A stretch of DNA of 64,000 bases from Streptomyces sp. SirexAA-E (GCF_000177195.2 NC_015953.1:3348001-3412000), one strand, 5' to 3'. Positions 8,854 to 17,898 are shown, counted from the stretch's first letter. Notes: generated from the sequence alone by a model not told the origin. Translations and numbers: made by a program.

Positions 8854-10007
8854 GGCCCACCGGTCCCGGATGCCGCTCCGATGCCGCCGCCCACGCCGTC
8901 CGAGACGTCCGCCAGCTCCCAGAAACCATCGCAGAAGCGGGCCAAGGGGCCACGTGGGTCTCCTCCCGGTGGCTCTCCACCGTTCTGATCCGCCGCCAGG
9001 CCCGGCTCCAGGGGGAGGTCACCCACGAGAGGCAGTCCCAACGCTTCAGCGACCCAGTGCTCGTCCAGGCCTGCCGAGTACGGGCCACGGGCCACGACGC
9101 GCAGATCCCGCAGGACCATTCCTGCCGCCGCAGCCACCCGCTTCGCGGCGGCAACCGCTCTGAGCTCCCCGGGCACGACCAGAAGGCCGGCGTCGAGCTG
9201 TGCCAGCGCCTCGGCCACGCTGTCGTCGATCCGACGTGGCAGATCCACCACCACGACCCCGCCGCGCCTACGCGCGGCAGCCAGCACCGCCTGCATGGCC
9301 TGTGGCTGAACGGCCACCTCGTCGTCCCGTCCCCAGCTGAGCACACGCAGGCCGTGCAACGCGGGCAGCGACTCCTCGAGAGCGCCTCCGCCCACCCTGC
9401 CCTTGGAGCGGGCGAAATCAGGCCATCGCATGCCCTCGGATTCCTCACCGCCGAGCAGGACGTCGATGCCGCCGCCCAGAGGGTCACCGTCGATGAGCAT
9501 GGTGCGCCGACCGGACCTGGCGGCCGTCACGGCAAGGGCACAGGCCAGTGTGGATGCGCCGGAGCCACCCCGTCCCCCCATCACCCCGACGGTGAGCGCC
9601 GGACGCCCGACCCCCTCCGCGGCGTTGGCGATCTGGTCGACGAGCCACCCCTCCGCATCCGGCAGCCGCAGCACATACTCGGCCCCGATCTCCACCGCCC
9701 GACGCCACACGTCCGGGTCGTCCTGGTCACGGCCGACGAGCATCACACCTCGTCTGCGTGCCGCGCCCCGGCAGCGAGGGGCCGCGTCATCACCCACCAG
9801 GACCATCGGGGCCCGCTCCCAGCTCCCCCTCTCCGCCGGAGGCCCGTGGTGGACCTCAGGCATCGCACCGGCAGCCGCACACAGCCTCAGCAGATCGTCC
9901 AGCAAATGCGCGTCCTCAGTCACGATCAACGGCCCGCCTCCCAGCTCGTCGGCGTTCGGCAGCCCTTCTCGCATGTTGGTTCCAGCCACGGACTCCGCCC
10001 CTTCCAC
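8850..10007 (-). CDS. Ssd/CpaE-like septum-site or Tad localisation protein
   Basis: This 385-residue actinobacterial CpaE homologue (septum-site-determining Ssd type) has a receiver-like N-terminal half and a MinD/ParA-like C-terminal half. The P-loop is atypical: GGRGGSGAST at about residues 144-153 lacks the usual lysine of GKT, as is known for this family. It is the first gene of the Tad-like operon and probably positions the machine or affects septation. The start is uncertain. GTG 10007 is used here. GTG 9989 has a better ribosome site (GGGGCGGAG), and ATG 9974 is also possible. Confidence 0.85.
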   Translation of the reverse strand: MEGAESVAGTNMREGLPNADELGGGPLIVTEDAHLLDDLLRLCAAAGAMPEVHHGPPAERGSWERAPMVLVGDDAAPRCRGAARRRGVMLVGRDQDDPDVWRRAVEIGAEYVLRLPDAEGWLVDQIANAAEGVGRPALTVGVMGGRGGSGASTLACALAVTAARSGRRTMLIDGDPLGGGIDVLLGGEESEGMRWPDFARSKGRVGGGALEESLPALHGLRVLSWGRDDEVAVQPQAMQAVLAAARRRGGVVVVDLPRRIDDSVAEALAQLDAGLLVVPGELRAVAAAKRVAAAAGMVLRDLRVVARGPYSAGLDEHWVAEALGLPLVGDLPLEPGLAADQNGGEPPGGDPRGPLARFCDGFWELADVSDGVGGGIGAASGTGGP

Positions 10008-10134
10008 TGCCCCATCAGTGCGGTTCGCGGTGATCTCGGACCGTTCCGAGATGCGCGATTCCGGAACCCGCGGACTTCACGGGTGGAATCAACATGCAAC
10101 GGCACGGAAAAAGATGTGGATCTTGGTCGCAAAC

Positions 10135-10143
10135 TGTGGACAA
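10135..10143 (-). promoter_or_regulatory. DnaA-box-like sequence
   Basis: TGTGGACAA on the plus strand is the reverse complement of TTGTCCACA, the preferred Streptomyces DnaA box. It lies about 130 bp upstream of the ssd-type gene. A single box can occur by chance, so binding is only a possibility. Confidence 0.35.
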
Positions 10144-10317
10144 CTTCGGGATTGTGAATATCTCCGTCGCTCATACAGGCGACATTCGGAGCGCATCCCT
10201 TCCGCTACACAGCGTGATGCAGGACGCTGGTGCAGAAGGCGGTCGAGAACAGCCGGGCACGCGCCGACAAGGGGGCAGGCACCACAATGGAGCCGTCAGA
10301 AATGCATGCGGACATGC

Positions 10318-10352
10318 GACGACCCCCGCCGGGGGGGAGAGCGGGGGTCGTC
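10318..10352. promoter_or_regulatory. 12-bp inverted repeat upstream of HAD gene
   Basis: Bases 10318-10329 pair perfectly with 10341-10352 across an 11-base G-rich loop. It lies about 140 bp before the HAD start codon, where it could be an attenuator or operator, or the end of an unrecognised short transcript. No T-run follows. Confidence 0.4.
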
Positions 10353-10490
10353 CCCTCGGCCGACTCGGGGGGGGGGAGGAGCCGGACCGGGGTTAGCACG
10401 GTCGCGAACGATCCGTGACTTCCATGGTGTACCCGAGCGCCTTCTCAAGCAAACCCACCCACCGGGGTTTACGCCGAATGGTGGGCCCTT

Positions 10491-11330
10491 ATGCTCACCT
10501 TTGTGGAAAACTGCTTCTCACCGCGCACAGCAGCCTTCTTTGACCTGGACAAGACGGTCATTGCGAAGTCATCGACCCTCACCTTCAGCAAGTCCTTCTA
10601 CCAAGGCGGGCTGATCAACCGCCGCGCCGTACTGCGGACCGCGTACACGCAGTTCGTGTTCCTCGCCGGAGGCGCCGATCACGATCAGATGGAGCGGATG
10701 CGTGAATACCTCTCGGCGCTCTGCAAGGGGTGGAACGTCCAGCAGGTCAAGGAGCTGGTCGCGGAAACCCTTCACGACCTGATCGACCCGATCATCTACG
10801 ACGAGGCCGCCACCCTCATCGAGGAGCATCACACCGCCGGGCGCGACGTGGTCATCGTGTCCACCTCCGGCGCCGAAGTGGTCGAGCCGATCGGCGAACT
10901 GCTCGGCGCCGACCGGGTGGTCGCCACGCGCATGGTCGTCGGCGAGGACGGCTGCTTCACCGGCGAAGTGGAGTACTACGCCTACGGACCTACCAAGGCC
11001 GAAGCGGTGAGGGCCCTCGCCGTGTCCGAGGGGTACGACCTTTCGCGCTGCTACGCCTACAGCGACTCGGCGACGGATGTACCGATGCTGGAGTCGGTCG
11101 GCTATCCCCACGCGGTCAATCCCGACCGGGCGCTGAGGCGCGAGGCGACCCTCCGGGAATGGCCGATTCTCGTCTTCAATCGGCCGGTTCGCCTCAAGCA
11201 GCGGCTGCCCTCCTTCTCGATGCCGCCCCGCCCCGCCCTCGTGGCTGCCGCAGCCGTGAGCGCGGCAGCCATGGCCGCGGGAATCGTCTGGTACGCCAAC
11301 CGGCGCCGCGCCTCCCGGCTCGGCACCTGA
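10491..11330 (+). CDS. HAD-family phosphatase with C-terminal membrane anchor
   Basis: This 279-residue HAD hydrolase of the SerB-like IB class has motif I DLDKT at residues 18-22, a motif II segment (VIVSTSGAE) and the motif III Lys in GPTKAEA. Motif IV is YSDSATDVPML. A hydrophobic helix near residues 244-263 followed by RRR suggests attachment to the membrane by its C-terminus with the enzyme in the cytoplasm. The S. coelicolor orthologue is annotated as a morphological-differentiation-associated protein. The substrate is unknown. ATG 10491 has GGTGGG upstream. Confidence 0.88.
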   Translation: MLTFVENCFSPRTAAFFDLDKTVIAKSSTLTFSKSFYQGGLINRRAVLRTAYTQFVFLAGGADHDQMERMREYLSALCKGWNVQQVKELVAETLHDLIDPIIYDEAATLIEEHHTAGRDVVIVSTSGAEVVEPIGELLGADRVVATRMVVGEDGCFTGEVEYYAYGPTKAEAVRALAVSEGYDLSRCYAYSDSATDVPMLESVGYPHAVNPDRALRREATLREWPILVFNRPVRLKQRLPSFSMPPRPALVAAAAVSAAAMAAGIVWYANRRRASRLGT

Positions 11331-11346
11331 GCAGGCGCGAGTCCAA

Positions 11347-11389
11347 GCCCGGCCCCCCTTGTTCGCCCTCAGAAGCAAAGGGGCCGGGC
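11347..11389 (+). terminator. Terminator-like hairpin after HAD gene
   Basis: Bases 11347-11361 pair with 11376-11389 (GCCCGGCCCC against GGGGCCGGGC plus CTT/AAG) around a 14-base loop. It lies 17 bp after the HAD stop codon. There is no U-run, as is common in Streptomyces. Confidence 0.6.
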
Positions 11390-11624
11390 CATGCCTTCCG
11401 CTGCCGCAGGCCCAGGAGTACAAGAAAATCAACGGCCCGCGAGACCAAGGACATCCGGAAGGACGACCTTCACACGCATCGGACGGCCCCCGAACCGCAC
11501 ATGGGAGCCGAACACTCACGCGACGTCGACCCGTCGACCACGGGCCGGCCGCACCAGGCGACGGGCAATGAACCGGCCTGATGGGCACATTCCGAGGAAG
11601 CTTGGTAACTCGGTGGACATGCGG

Positions 11625-11660
11625 GCGGCGGTACCGGACCGGTACCGCCGCACCTTTTTC
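11625..11660 (+). terminator. Intrinsic terminator with T-run, no obvious gene in front
   Basis: Bases 11625-11637 are the exact reverse complement of 11639-11651, and the hairpin is followed by ACCTTTTTC. It is oriented for plus-strand transcripts. The HAD gene already has a hairpin 240 bp earlier, so either read-through from it or a small RNA starting after 11390 would end here. Confidence 0.65.
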
Positions 11661-11661
11661 T

Positions 11662-11705
11662 CGTCACGCCAGCCGTGCCCCCACGTCACGCCAGCCGTGC
11701 CCCCA
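11662..11705. repeat. 22-bp perfect tandem duplication
   Basis: Bases 11662-11683 and 11684-11705 are identical, each beginning CGTCACGCCAGCCGTG. The pair lies between the orphan terminator and the end of the Fic-like gene, in non-coding sequence. Confidence 0.85.
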
Positions 11706-11727
11706 GGGCGCGAGCCGGAGAACAGGC

Positions 11728-12552
11728 TTACGCCGCCCCTCGCTGCAACGCCTCACACACAGCCGTCGACTCCCTGACACCCAGCTCCACCGCGCGACCG
11801 CAGTGTGCGATCCAGGCGGCCATCCCTTCGGGCTTCCCGGAGAGATAGCCCTCGAAAGCCGCGACGTACGCCGCCCGCCCCTGCTCCGCATGGCCCACTT
11901 CGGCGGGGCAGATGGATTTCGGGTCAAGGCCGCTGCCGATCAGCACGATGCGCTCGGCAGTCCGGGCCACCAGACCGTTGTGCGAGCCGAAGGGCCGCAG
12001 GGCGAGCAGTTCACCGTGCACGATCGATGCCGTCACCAGGGCGGGTGCCGCGCTTCCGGCGAGGATGAGGCCGGAAAGCCCCTCCAGCCGTCCCGCCACC
12101 TCGTCCGCATCCGGAAGTGCCGCCTCGATCAGCGGCTCCTCGACCGGTTCACCCGCGAAACGCGGTCGCCCCACGGCGTCGTCCGGAGCAGCCCCACCGG
12201 CCGCCACCAGGTGCAGTCGCGCCAGGACCCGCAGCGGCGACTGCCGCCAGATGGAGAGAAGCTGACCCGCTTCCGCGGTCAGCCTCAAGGCGGCGCCGAC
12301 GGTCCGCGCCTCGTCCTCGCCGCTGAAGTCGGTGCGTCGGCGCACCTCCTCGAGATTCCAGTCGGCACCCGAGAGCGCCGCCGACCCACGCGCACCGCGC
12401 AATGCCGCCTCGGCCGTCACCTCGGTGCTGCGACGCCGCATGACCCGGTGGCCGTACACCCGGTCCACGGCCTTGCGTACGGAGTCCACCGCGTCGGGCA
12501 CTCCGGGCAGGGAACCCAGCGCGACGAGCGGATCGGAGGAAGTCGTACTCAT
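11728..12552 (-). CDS. Fic-like protein with degenerate active-site motif
   Basis: This protein of about 274 residues has a segment near residue 195 reading HGELLALRPFGSHNGLVAR. It resembles the Fic-domain region in which HPFxxGNGRxxR catalyses AMP transfer. Here the catalytic His is replaced by Arg and the Gly-Asn-Gly-Arg core is altered to His-Asn-Gly-Leu, so classical AMPylation is doubtful. Orthologues are often named oxidoreductase, which I cannot support. ATG 12552 is preferred. It lacks a ribosome site, which suggests a leaderless message. A longer frame to 12624 would overlap the promoter of the divergent ATPase gene. Confidence 0.65.
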   Translation of the reverse strand: MSTTSSDPLVALGSLPGVPDAVDSVRKAVDRVYGHRVMRRRSTEVTAEAALRGARGSAALSGADWNLEEVRRRTDFSGEDEARTVGAALRLTAEAGQLLSIWRQSPLRVLARLHLVAAGGAAPDDAVGRPRFAGEPVEEPLIEAALPDADEVAGRLEGLSGLILAGSAAPALVTASIVHGELLALRPFGSHNGLVARTAERIVLIGSGLDPKSICPAEVGHAEQGRAAYVAAFEGYLSGKPEGMAAWIAHCGRAVELGVRESTAVCEALQRGAA

Positions 12553-12654
12553 AAGTAGGGAGGCTACGCGCCCCATACCCCGATCCCGCCCGGGAGTGGC
12601 CTTCTTCACGGACATCGACTGCACAGCGCAATTGAGCCGCTACCCTAGGTGAAC

Positions 12655-13650
12655 ATGAAGATCGCTTTCGTAGGCAAGGGCGGCAGTGGCAAGACCACGC
12701 TGTCCTCGCTTTTCATCCGACACCTCGCGGCCAACGAAGCTCCCGTCATCGCTGTCGACGCCGACATCAACCAGCATCTCGGAGTCGCGCTGGGCCTCGA
12801 CGAGGCGCAGGCCGCCGCGCTGCCCGCCATGGGCGCCCAGCTACCGCTCATCAAGGACTACCTGCGCGGCAGCAACCCCCGCATCGCGTCGTCCGAGACG
12901 ATGATCAAGACGACGCCCCCCGGCGAAGGCTCACGGCTGCTGCGTCCGGGCGAGGACAATCCCGTCTTCGAAGCCTGCGCGCGTGAGGTCCGGCTCGACG
13001 ACGGGGTGGTCAGGCTCATGGCCACCGGCCCGTTCACGGAGTCCGATCTCGGCGTGGCGTGCTACCACTCCAAGGTCGGAGCGGTGGAGCTCTGCCTCAA
13101 CCATCTGGTCGACGGGCCCGACGAGTACGTGGTGGTCGACATGACGGCGGGGTCCGACTCATTCGCCTCCGGGATGTTCACCCGGTTCGACATGACCTTC
13201 CTCGTCGCCGAACCGACCCGGAAGGGCGTCTCCGTCTACCGGCAGTACAAGGAGTACGCCCGGGACTTCGGCGTCGCGCTGAAGGTGGTCGGCAACAAGG
13301 TGCAGGGCCAGGACGACCTCGACTTCCTACGGGCGGAGGTCGGCGACGACCTGCTGGTGGGCATCGGTCAGTCGGACTGGGTGCGGACGATGGAGAAGGG
13401 CCGGCCGGCACCCTTCGAACTGCTGGAGGCCGACAATCGCATGGCACTTCAGGCGCTGCAGAACACCGCGGAGGATTCGTACGAGCAGCGTGACTGGGAG
13501 CGCTACACGCGACAGATGGTGCACTTCCACCTGAAGAACGCGGAAAGCTGGGGCAACGAGAAGACGGGGGCCGACCTGGCTGCCCAGGTCGACCCCTCGT
13601 TCGTGCTCGCCGAGCATCTCGCGGAGGCCGATGCCGCTCAGCCCGCCTGA
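12655..13650 (+). CDS. CooC/MinD-like P-loop ATPase
   Basis: This protein of about 331 residues begins with MKIAFVGKGGSGKTTLS, a deviant Walker A motif of the MinD/CooC/ArsA SIMIBI class. The VDADINQHLGVALG and VVVDMTAGSDSFASG segments match switch I and switch II. CooC proteins help insert nickel into carbon-monoxide dehydrogenase, but no such enzyme is encoded nearby, so the client is unknown. An alternative GTG start lies at 12649. A TACCCT box at 12641-12646 is so close that the transcript may begin at or next to the start codon. The gene is divergent from the Fic-like gene. Confidence 0.85.
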   Translation: MKIAFVGKGGSGKTTLSSLFIRHLAANEAPVIAVDADINQHLGVALGLDEAQAAALPAMGAQLPLIKDYLRGSNPRIASSETMIKTTPPGEGSRLLRPGEDNPVFEACAREVRLDDGVVRLMATGPFTESDLGVACYHSKVGAVELCLNHLVDGPDEYVVVDMTAGSDSFASGMFTRFDMTFLVAEPTRKGVSVYRQYKEYARDFGVALKVVGNKVQGQDDLDFLRAEVGDDLLVGIGQSDWVRTMEKGRPAPFELLEADNRMALQALQNTAEDSYEQRDWERYTRQMVHFHLKNAESWGNEKTGADLAAQVDPSFVLAEHLAEADAAQPA

Positions 13651-13697
13651 CGGGCGGGTCCGTTCCCCAGGCAGACCGGAGCCCGAGGAGACAGTAC

Positions 13698-15008
13698 CTA
13701 CTTCGCGCTCCGGTCGCCCCCTTCGCCCTCGGGGCCCGCGGGCACGGGGCTGCCCGTGGCCTCACCCGGGGTGGCACCGAGGAAGGCCGGCCATCCCTGC
13801 TTGGGCTTCTGGCCGACCTTCAGCTTGCCGAGTGTGGCGACTGTCGCCGGGTCCTGGGCGTCCAGCCAGTCGGCGAGCTGCCGGAAGGAGACGCAACGGA
13901 CATCCTTCCGGACGCACACGTCCTTGATCGTCTCCTCGACGGCACGCATGTAGGTGCCGCCGTTCCAGGACTCGAAGTGGTTGCCGATGATCAGGGGGGC
14001 GCGATTGCCCTCGTACGCGCGGTTGAACGCCTGGATCAGCCCGTCCCGCATCTGGTTGCCCCAGTAGGCGTGCTGATCCGGGTCTCCCTGAGTCGTACCG
14101 GACTGGTTGAACATGAAGTTGTAGTCCATCGACAACGTCTCGAAGGCACGGCCCGGCACCGGGACGAGTTGGAGGGGGAGGTCCCAGACGCCGTCCTTCT
14201 TCGTGGGCCAGACCTGGTTGCCGATACCGCTCGAGTCGTAGCGGAAGCCCATCGTCCGGGCCGCGGCGACCATGTTCTTCTGCCCCTCCAGACACGGGGT
14301 ACGGGCGCCGACCAGTTCCTTGTCGTAGTCGAAGGGCAACGGCGCTTCGGCCTTGAGGGCCGGGGCGTTCGTCTTCCAGTTCTTTACGAAGGACTTGGCC
14401 TGTTCGATCTCGCTCTTCCACTCATCGACCGACCAGGTGCCCACGCCTCCGTCCGGACCGCAGAAGTGGCCGTTGAAGTGGGTCCCGATCTCGTTGCCGT
14501 CCAGCCAGGCGGCGCGGAGTTCCGTCAGCGTGTCACGGATGCCCTCGGTGTCGTTGAAGCCGATGTCGGACCGGCCGGCCGAGTGCTGGGGCGGGTCGTA
14601 GAGCGCCTTCTTCTCCTCCGGGAGGAGATAGACCCCGCTGAGGAAGTACGTCATCTTCGCGTCGTACTTCTTCGCGACCTCTCGGAAGTGCGAGAAGAGT
14701 TTCTGGCTGTCCTCCCCTGCCCCGTCCCAGGAGAACACCACGAACTGCGGCGGCTTCTGTCCGGGCTTCAGTTTCGTGGCCACCGGAAGCTTCGGCTGAG
14801 CTCCGGTGAAGGCCGTGGAACCGTCTCCGATGAGCTTCACGGCGCCCTTGGGCGCTGCGGCGGGAGACCGTTCCTCGGTGCCGGGCACCGCCTTCTTGCC
14901 GGTTCCGGGGCCGGCGGCCCCCGTACCGGAATCCGAGCAGCCCGACAGGCCCGCGACCAGTGCCGTTGCCACGGCGCCCAGGGCGATCCTCTTCGTCGCG
15001 GCCATCAT
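13698..15008 (-). CDS. Lipoprotein polysaccharide deacetylase-like (NodB/CE4) enzyme
   Basis: This protein of about 436 residues has a lipobox (LVAGLSGCSDS) near residue 23 and a Gly/Ala/Pro linker. A NodB-type domain follows, with FSWDGAGEDS carrying the acidic residue and GNEIGTHFNGHFCG supplying two histidines, which fits the CE4 Asp-His-His metal site. It would act outside the membrane on cell-wall or capsular sugar. The start is ATGATG at 15008/15005 with GAGGGTGG upstream. The frame continues upstream into an AT-rich stretch that itself encodes a lipobox-like leader (LIPLLAC), probably fortuitous. It converges on the CooC-like gene. Confidence 0.85.
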   Translation of the reverse strand: MMAATKRIALGAVATALVAGLSGCSDSGTGAAGPGTGKKAVPGTEERSPAAAPKGAVKLIGDGSTAFTGAQPKLPVATKLKPGQKPPQFVVFSWDGAGEDSQKLFSHFREVAKKYDAKMTYFLSGVYLLPEEKKALYDPPQHSAGRSDIGFNDTEGIRDTLTELRAAWLDGNEIGTHFNGHFCGPDGGVGTWSVDEWKSEIEQAKSFVKNWKTNAPALKAEAPLPFDYDKELVGARTPCLEGQKNMVAAARTMGFRYDSSGIGNQVWPTKKDGVWDLPLQLVPVPGRAFETLSMDYNFMFNQSGTTQGDPDQHAYWGNQMRDGLIQAFNRAYEGNRAPLIIGNHFESWNGGTYMRAVEETIKDVCVRKDVRCVSFRQLADWLDAQDPATVATLGKLKVGQKPKQGWPAFLGATPGEATGSPVPAGPEGEGGDRSAK

Positions 15009-15100
15009 TTGTCCACCCTCTTCCTCGCAGGAGTTCGTGCGTTGCAGTGCCGACACGGCGCGGTCAACGTCGCACGCAAGCAGAGGAATAAGTACGACAA

Positions 15101-15220
15101 GCATGATGAAAAGATGCTTATTCACTGAAAAGGGTGAGCTAACCCGCTATTTGCTCGAAAACATAGACGCCGTTCTTTACTCTCCATTACGATCCATTTA
15201 CCGAGAGTTGAGCTAATCCC
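15101..15220. other. AT-rich island between deacetylase and SulP genes
   Basis: My count gives about 42 % GC over these 120 bp, far below the surrounding sequence. It lies in the divergent intergenic region 15009-15291 and probably contains the promoters of both genes. No open frame with normal Streptomyces codon use occurs in it. Confidence 0.7.
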
Positions 15221-15291
15221 CCCGCTGCACGCCGTGATCTACGGCCGCGCTACTTCATTCCGCGACCGCGCTGCCCGGAGGAGACGGGAAC

Positions 15292-17898
15292 ATGTCTGCA
15301 TGCGCCCCCACTCGCAATGACCGATCGTCCCGAATGTGGCGCCCCCCTCGCGCCTCGGGATTCAAGCGTCCCCACAGCCCGCCGCCCGGCGGACGCCGCT
15401 TCCGCATCACAGGCGCCGATCTGTCCGCGTCGATCACTGTCTTCCTGATCGCCGTCCCCATGTCCCTGGGTCTCGCAGTCGCCATGGACGCACCACTGGC
15501 GGCCGGCCTGGTCTCCGCCGTCATCGGTGGTGTCGTCGTCGGACTGCTCGGCGGCACACCTCTTCAGGTCAGCGGCCCGTCTGCCGGACTGACCGTCGTG
15601 ACAGCCGAGTTGATCCAGCTCTACGGCTGGCGCACCACCTGTGCGATCACCGTCGGCGCCGGGCTCCTGCAGATTCTGCTCGGCTCACTGAGAACCGCCC
15701 GGAGCGCACTCGCCGTCAGCCCGGCCATCGTGCACGGCACCCTCGCCGGCATCGGCGTGGCCATCGCGCTCGCGCAGCTGCACATCGTCCTCGGCGGATC
15801 ACCGCAGAGCTCCGCGCTGGGCAACGTCCTTGCCCTGCCGGCCCGGTTCGGGCAGTTCAGTCCGGCCGCCCCCGCGATCGGCGTCCTGACCATCGCCCTT
15901 CTCGTCCTCTGGCCGAGACTGCCCGGACGCGTCGGTGCCGGGCTCGGCAGACTTCCCGCCGCACTCGTGGCCGTGGCCCTCGCGACGGCCGTGGCCGCAG
16001 TCGCCGCACCGGGTATCGCTCGGGTCGAGTTGCCCTCCTGGCGCTCGCACGCCCTCCCGGAATTGCCGCACGGACCCGTTTCGGGACTGGCCACCGCGGT
16101 GTTCACCGTCATGCTCGTGGCCAGCCTGGAGTCGCTGCTCGCCGCAGTCGCCGTGGACAAGCTCACGGCTGACCGGACAGCGGCTCTGCCCAAGAAGGAG
16201 GCGACGCCGGCACCGCTCGTCGAACGCTCCGACCTCGACCGGGAGCTCCGGGCCCAGGGCGTGGCCAACACGCTGGCAGGGCTTCTCGGCGGGCTCGCCG
16301 TCTCCGGTGGAGCCGTCCGCAGCTCGGCGAACGTCCGGGCTGGGGCGAGGAGTCGCGCGGCCACCGTGCTGCACGGCGTGTGGGTGCTGCTTGCCGCCTT
16401 GCTGCTGGTGTCCGCGCTCGAACGGATTCCCCTGGCCGCGCTCGCCGCGCTGGTGATGGTCGTGGGGATTCAGATGGTCAACTTCGCACACATCCGCAAC
16501 GTTCACAGACACCGAGAGTTCCCGGTCTACGCGGCCACGATCATCGGTGTGCTCCTCGTCGGCGTCCTCAAGGGCGTGACGATCGGCATCGTCGTGGCGG
16601 TGGCTCTGGCCCTGCACCGTCTGGCCCGGACACGGATCACCGTCTCCGAGCAGGACGGCCGCTACCTGGTGACGGCTCGCGGACAGCTCACCTTCCTCGC
16701 CGTGCCCCGGCTCAGCAGGGTGCTCGCCCGTATACCTCAAGGGGCCGACGCCACGGTGGAGTTGGACGGCTCCTTCATGGACCACGCCGCCTACGAGGCG
16801 ATCCAGGGTTGGTGCAGTACGCAGACCGCCCTGGGAGGCCACATCGAGATCACGGGTCGTTCAGGAGGCAGGATCGCCGAGCCGGCGTCCGCCGCCCACT
16901 CCTGCTGCCGCCCCTGGACCCCCTGGCGCAACCATCACTGCCATGACCGGATCGGCTCCGGGGCCGCCTCCCGCACCGCCACGCCGGTTTCCCCGACCCC
17001 CGGGCCGACCGACTCGCCGAGCATCACCGTGGCCACCTCTGCGGACCGACCGGGCGTCCATCAGCTGCTCAGCGGTCTCAGCTCCTTTCAGCGCACGACC
17101 GCCCCACTGGTTCGCGAAGAACTGGCGCGGCTGGCCGCAGAGGGACAGCGGCCCTCCCAGCTGTTTCTCACCTGTGCGGATTCCCGCCTGGTCACCAGCA
17201 TGATCACCGCCAGCGGCCCGGGTGATCTCTTCACCGTGCGGAACGTCGGCAATCTCGTCCCGCCTCCGGATGCCGAGGGTGCTTCGGGTACCGACGATTC
17301 GGTGGCCGCCGCGATCGAGTACGCGGTGGATGTGCTGGAGGTCGAGTCGATCACCGTCTGCGGTCACTCCGGCTGCGGAGCCATGCAGGCGCTCCTGGGC
17401 GGCGCTCCGAAGACCCCCCGGACACCGTTGTGGCGCTGGCTGCGGCACGGCCTGCCGAGCCTCGATCGCATGAGATCGCGTCATCACTCCTGGGCTCGTA
17501 TCTCCGGCCGGCTGCCCACCGATGCGGTGGAGCAGCTCTGCCTGACCAATGTGGTCCAGCAGTTGGAGCATCTGCGGTCGCACGACTTCGTCGCGCGCAG
17601 AGTCGCGGCAGGCACCTTGCAACTGCACGGCATGTACTTCCATGTCGGCGAGGCGCAGGCGTATCTGCTGACCGAGGGGGAAAGTTCCGGGACCGGGCCC
17701 GATGAGGTCTTCGTACGGGTCGCCCCCAGCGCCGCCCACCCGGGGCCTGACCACCTCCCTGAACCCGGCGCACGGTCCCTCGGCCCGTCTGGCATGGAGC
17801 CCTGCACCGAATCGCGCGACGCAGACGGCCTCGATCGAGCGGGCCGAGCCGGCCCAGGCGACCTCCGGCCGGTCGACGACGCGACCGTGGACGCCTGA
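15292..17898 (+). CDS. SulP anion transporter fused to beta-carbonic anhydrase
   Basis: This 868-residue protein combines three parts. Residues about 40-440 form a SulP/SLC26 membrane domain with 10-12 helices and the conserved SGPSAGL segment. Residues about 445-545 are a STAS-like domain. A Pro/Ser/Thr linker leads to a beta-carbonic anhydrase at about 585-800. The zinc ligands are visible as CADSR (Cys near 627, Asp near 629) and CGHSGCG (His near 691, Cys near 694). It probably imports bicarbonate or a related anion and interconverts it with CO2 at the membrane. SulP-carbonic anhydrase fusions are known. GGAGGAGACGGGAAC precedes the ATG. The tail after about residue 800 is disordered. Confidence 0.92.
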   Translation: MSACAPTRNDRSSRMWRPPRASGFKRPHSPPPGGRRFRITGADLSASITVFLIAVPMSLGLAVAMDAPLAAGLVSAVIGGVVVGLLGGTPLQVSGPSAGLTVVTAELIQLYGWRTTCAITVGAGLLQILLGSLRTARSALAVSPAIVHGTLAGIGVAIALAQLHIVLGGSPQSSALGNVLALPARFGQFSPAAPAIGVLTIALLVLWPRLPGRVGAGLGRLPAALVAVALATAVAAVAAPGIARVELPSWRSHALPELPHGPVSGLATAVFTVMLVASLESLLAAVAVDKLTADRTAALPKKEATPAPLVERSDLDRELRAQGVANTLAGLLGGLAVSGGAVRSSANVRAGARSRAATVLHGVWVLLAALLLVSALERIPLAALAALVMVVGIQMVNFAHIRNVHRHREFPVYAATIIGVLLVGVLKGVTIGIVVAVALALHRLARTRITVSEQDGRYLVTARGQLTFLAVPRLSRVLARIPQGADATVELDGSFMDHAAYEAIQGWCSTQTALGGHIEITGRSGGRIAEPASAAHSCCRPWTPWRNHHCHDRIGSGAASRTATPVSPTPGPTDSPSITVATSADRPGVHQLLSGLSSFQRTTAPLVREELARLAAEGQRPSQLFLTCADSRLVTSMITASGPGDLFTVRNVGNLVPPPDAEGASGTDDSVAAAIEYAVDVLEVESITVCGHSGCGAMQALLGGAPKTPRTPLWRWLRHGLPSLDRMRSRHHSWARISGRLPTDAVEQLCLTNVVQQLEHLRSHDFVARRVAAGTLQLHGMYFHVGEAQAYLLTEGESSGTGPDEVFVRVAPSAAHPGPDHLPEPGARSLGPSGMEPCTESRDADGLDRAGRAGPGDLRPVDDATVDA

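Larger units (their letters stand above)
10008..10490. other. Divergent intergenic region with DnaA-box-like site, hairpin and G-tract
   Basis: This 483-bp gap separates the ssd-type gene (minus) from the HAD gene (plus) and must contain both promoters. I see a DnaA-box-like 9-mer at 10135-10143, a 12-bp inverted repeat at 10318-10352, and a run of ten G at 10367-10376. A 44-codon frame beginning ATG at 10287 has a possible ribosome site but runs through the hairpin and has no recognisable family, so I do not call it. Confidence 0.6.
11331..11727. other. Intergenic region with two terminators and a tandem repeat
   Basis: This 397-bp gap lies between the HAD gene and the convergent Fic-like gene. 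It holds a hairpin just after the HAD stop, a second stronger terminator with a T-run some 300 bp later, and a 22-bp tandem duplication. No open frame in it shows Streptomyces codon bias, so a non-coding transcript ending at 11660 is possible. Confidence 0.55.

Noticed and set aside
10287..10418. 44-codon frame upstream of the HAD gene
   Set aside because: It passes through the hairpin and G-run and has no recognised relatives; possible but unsupported.
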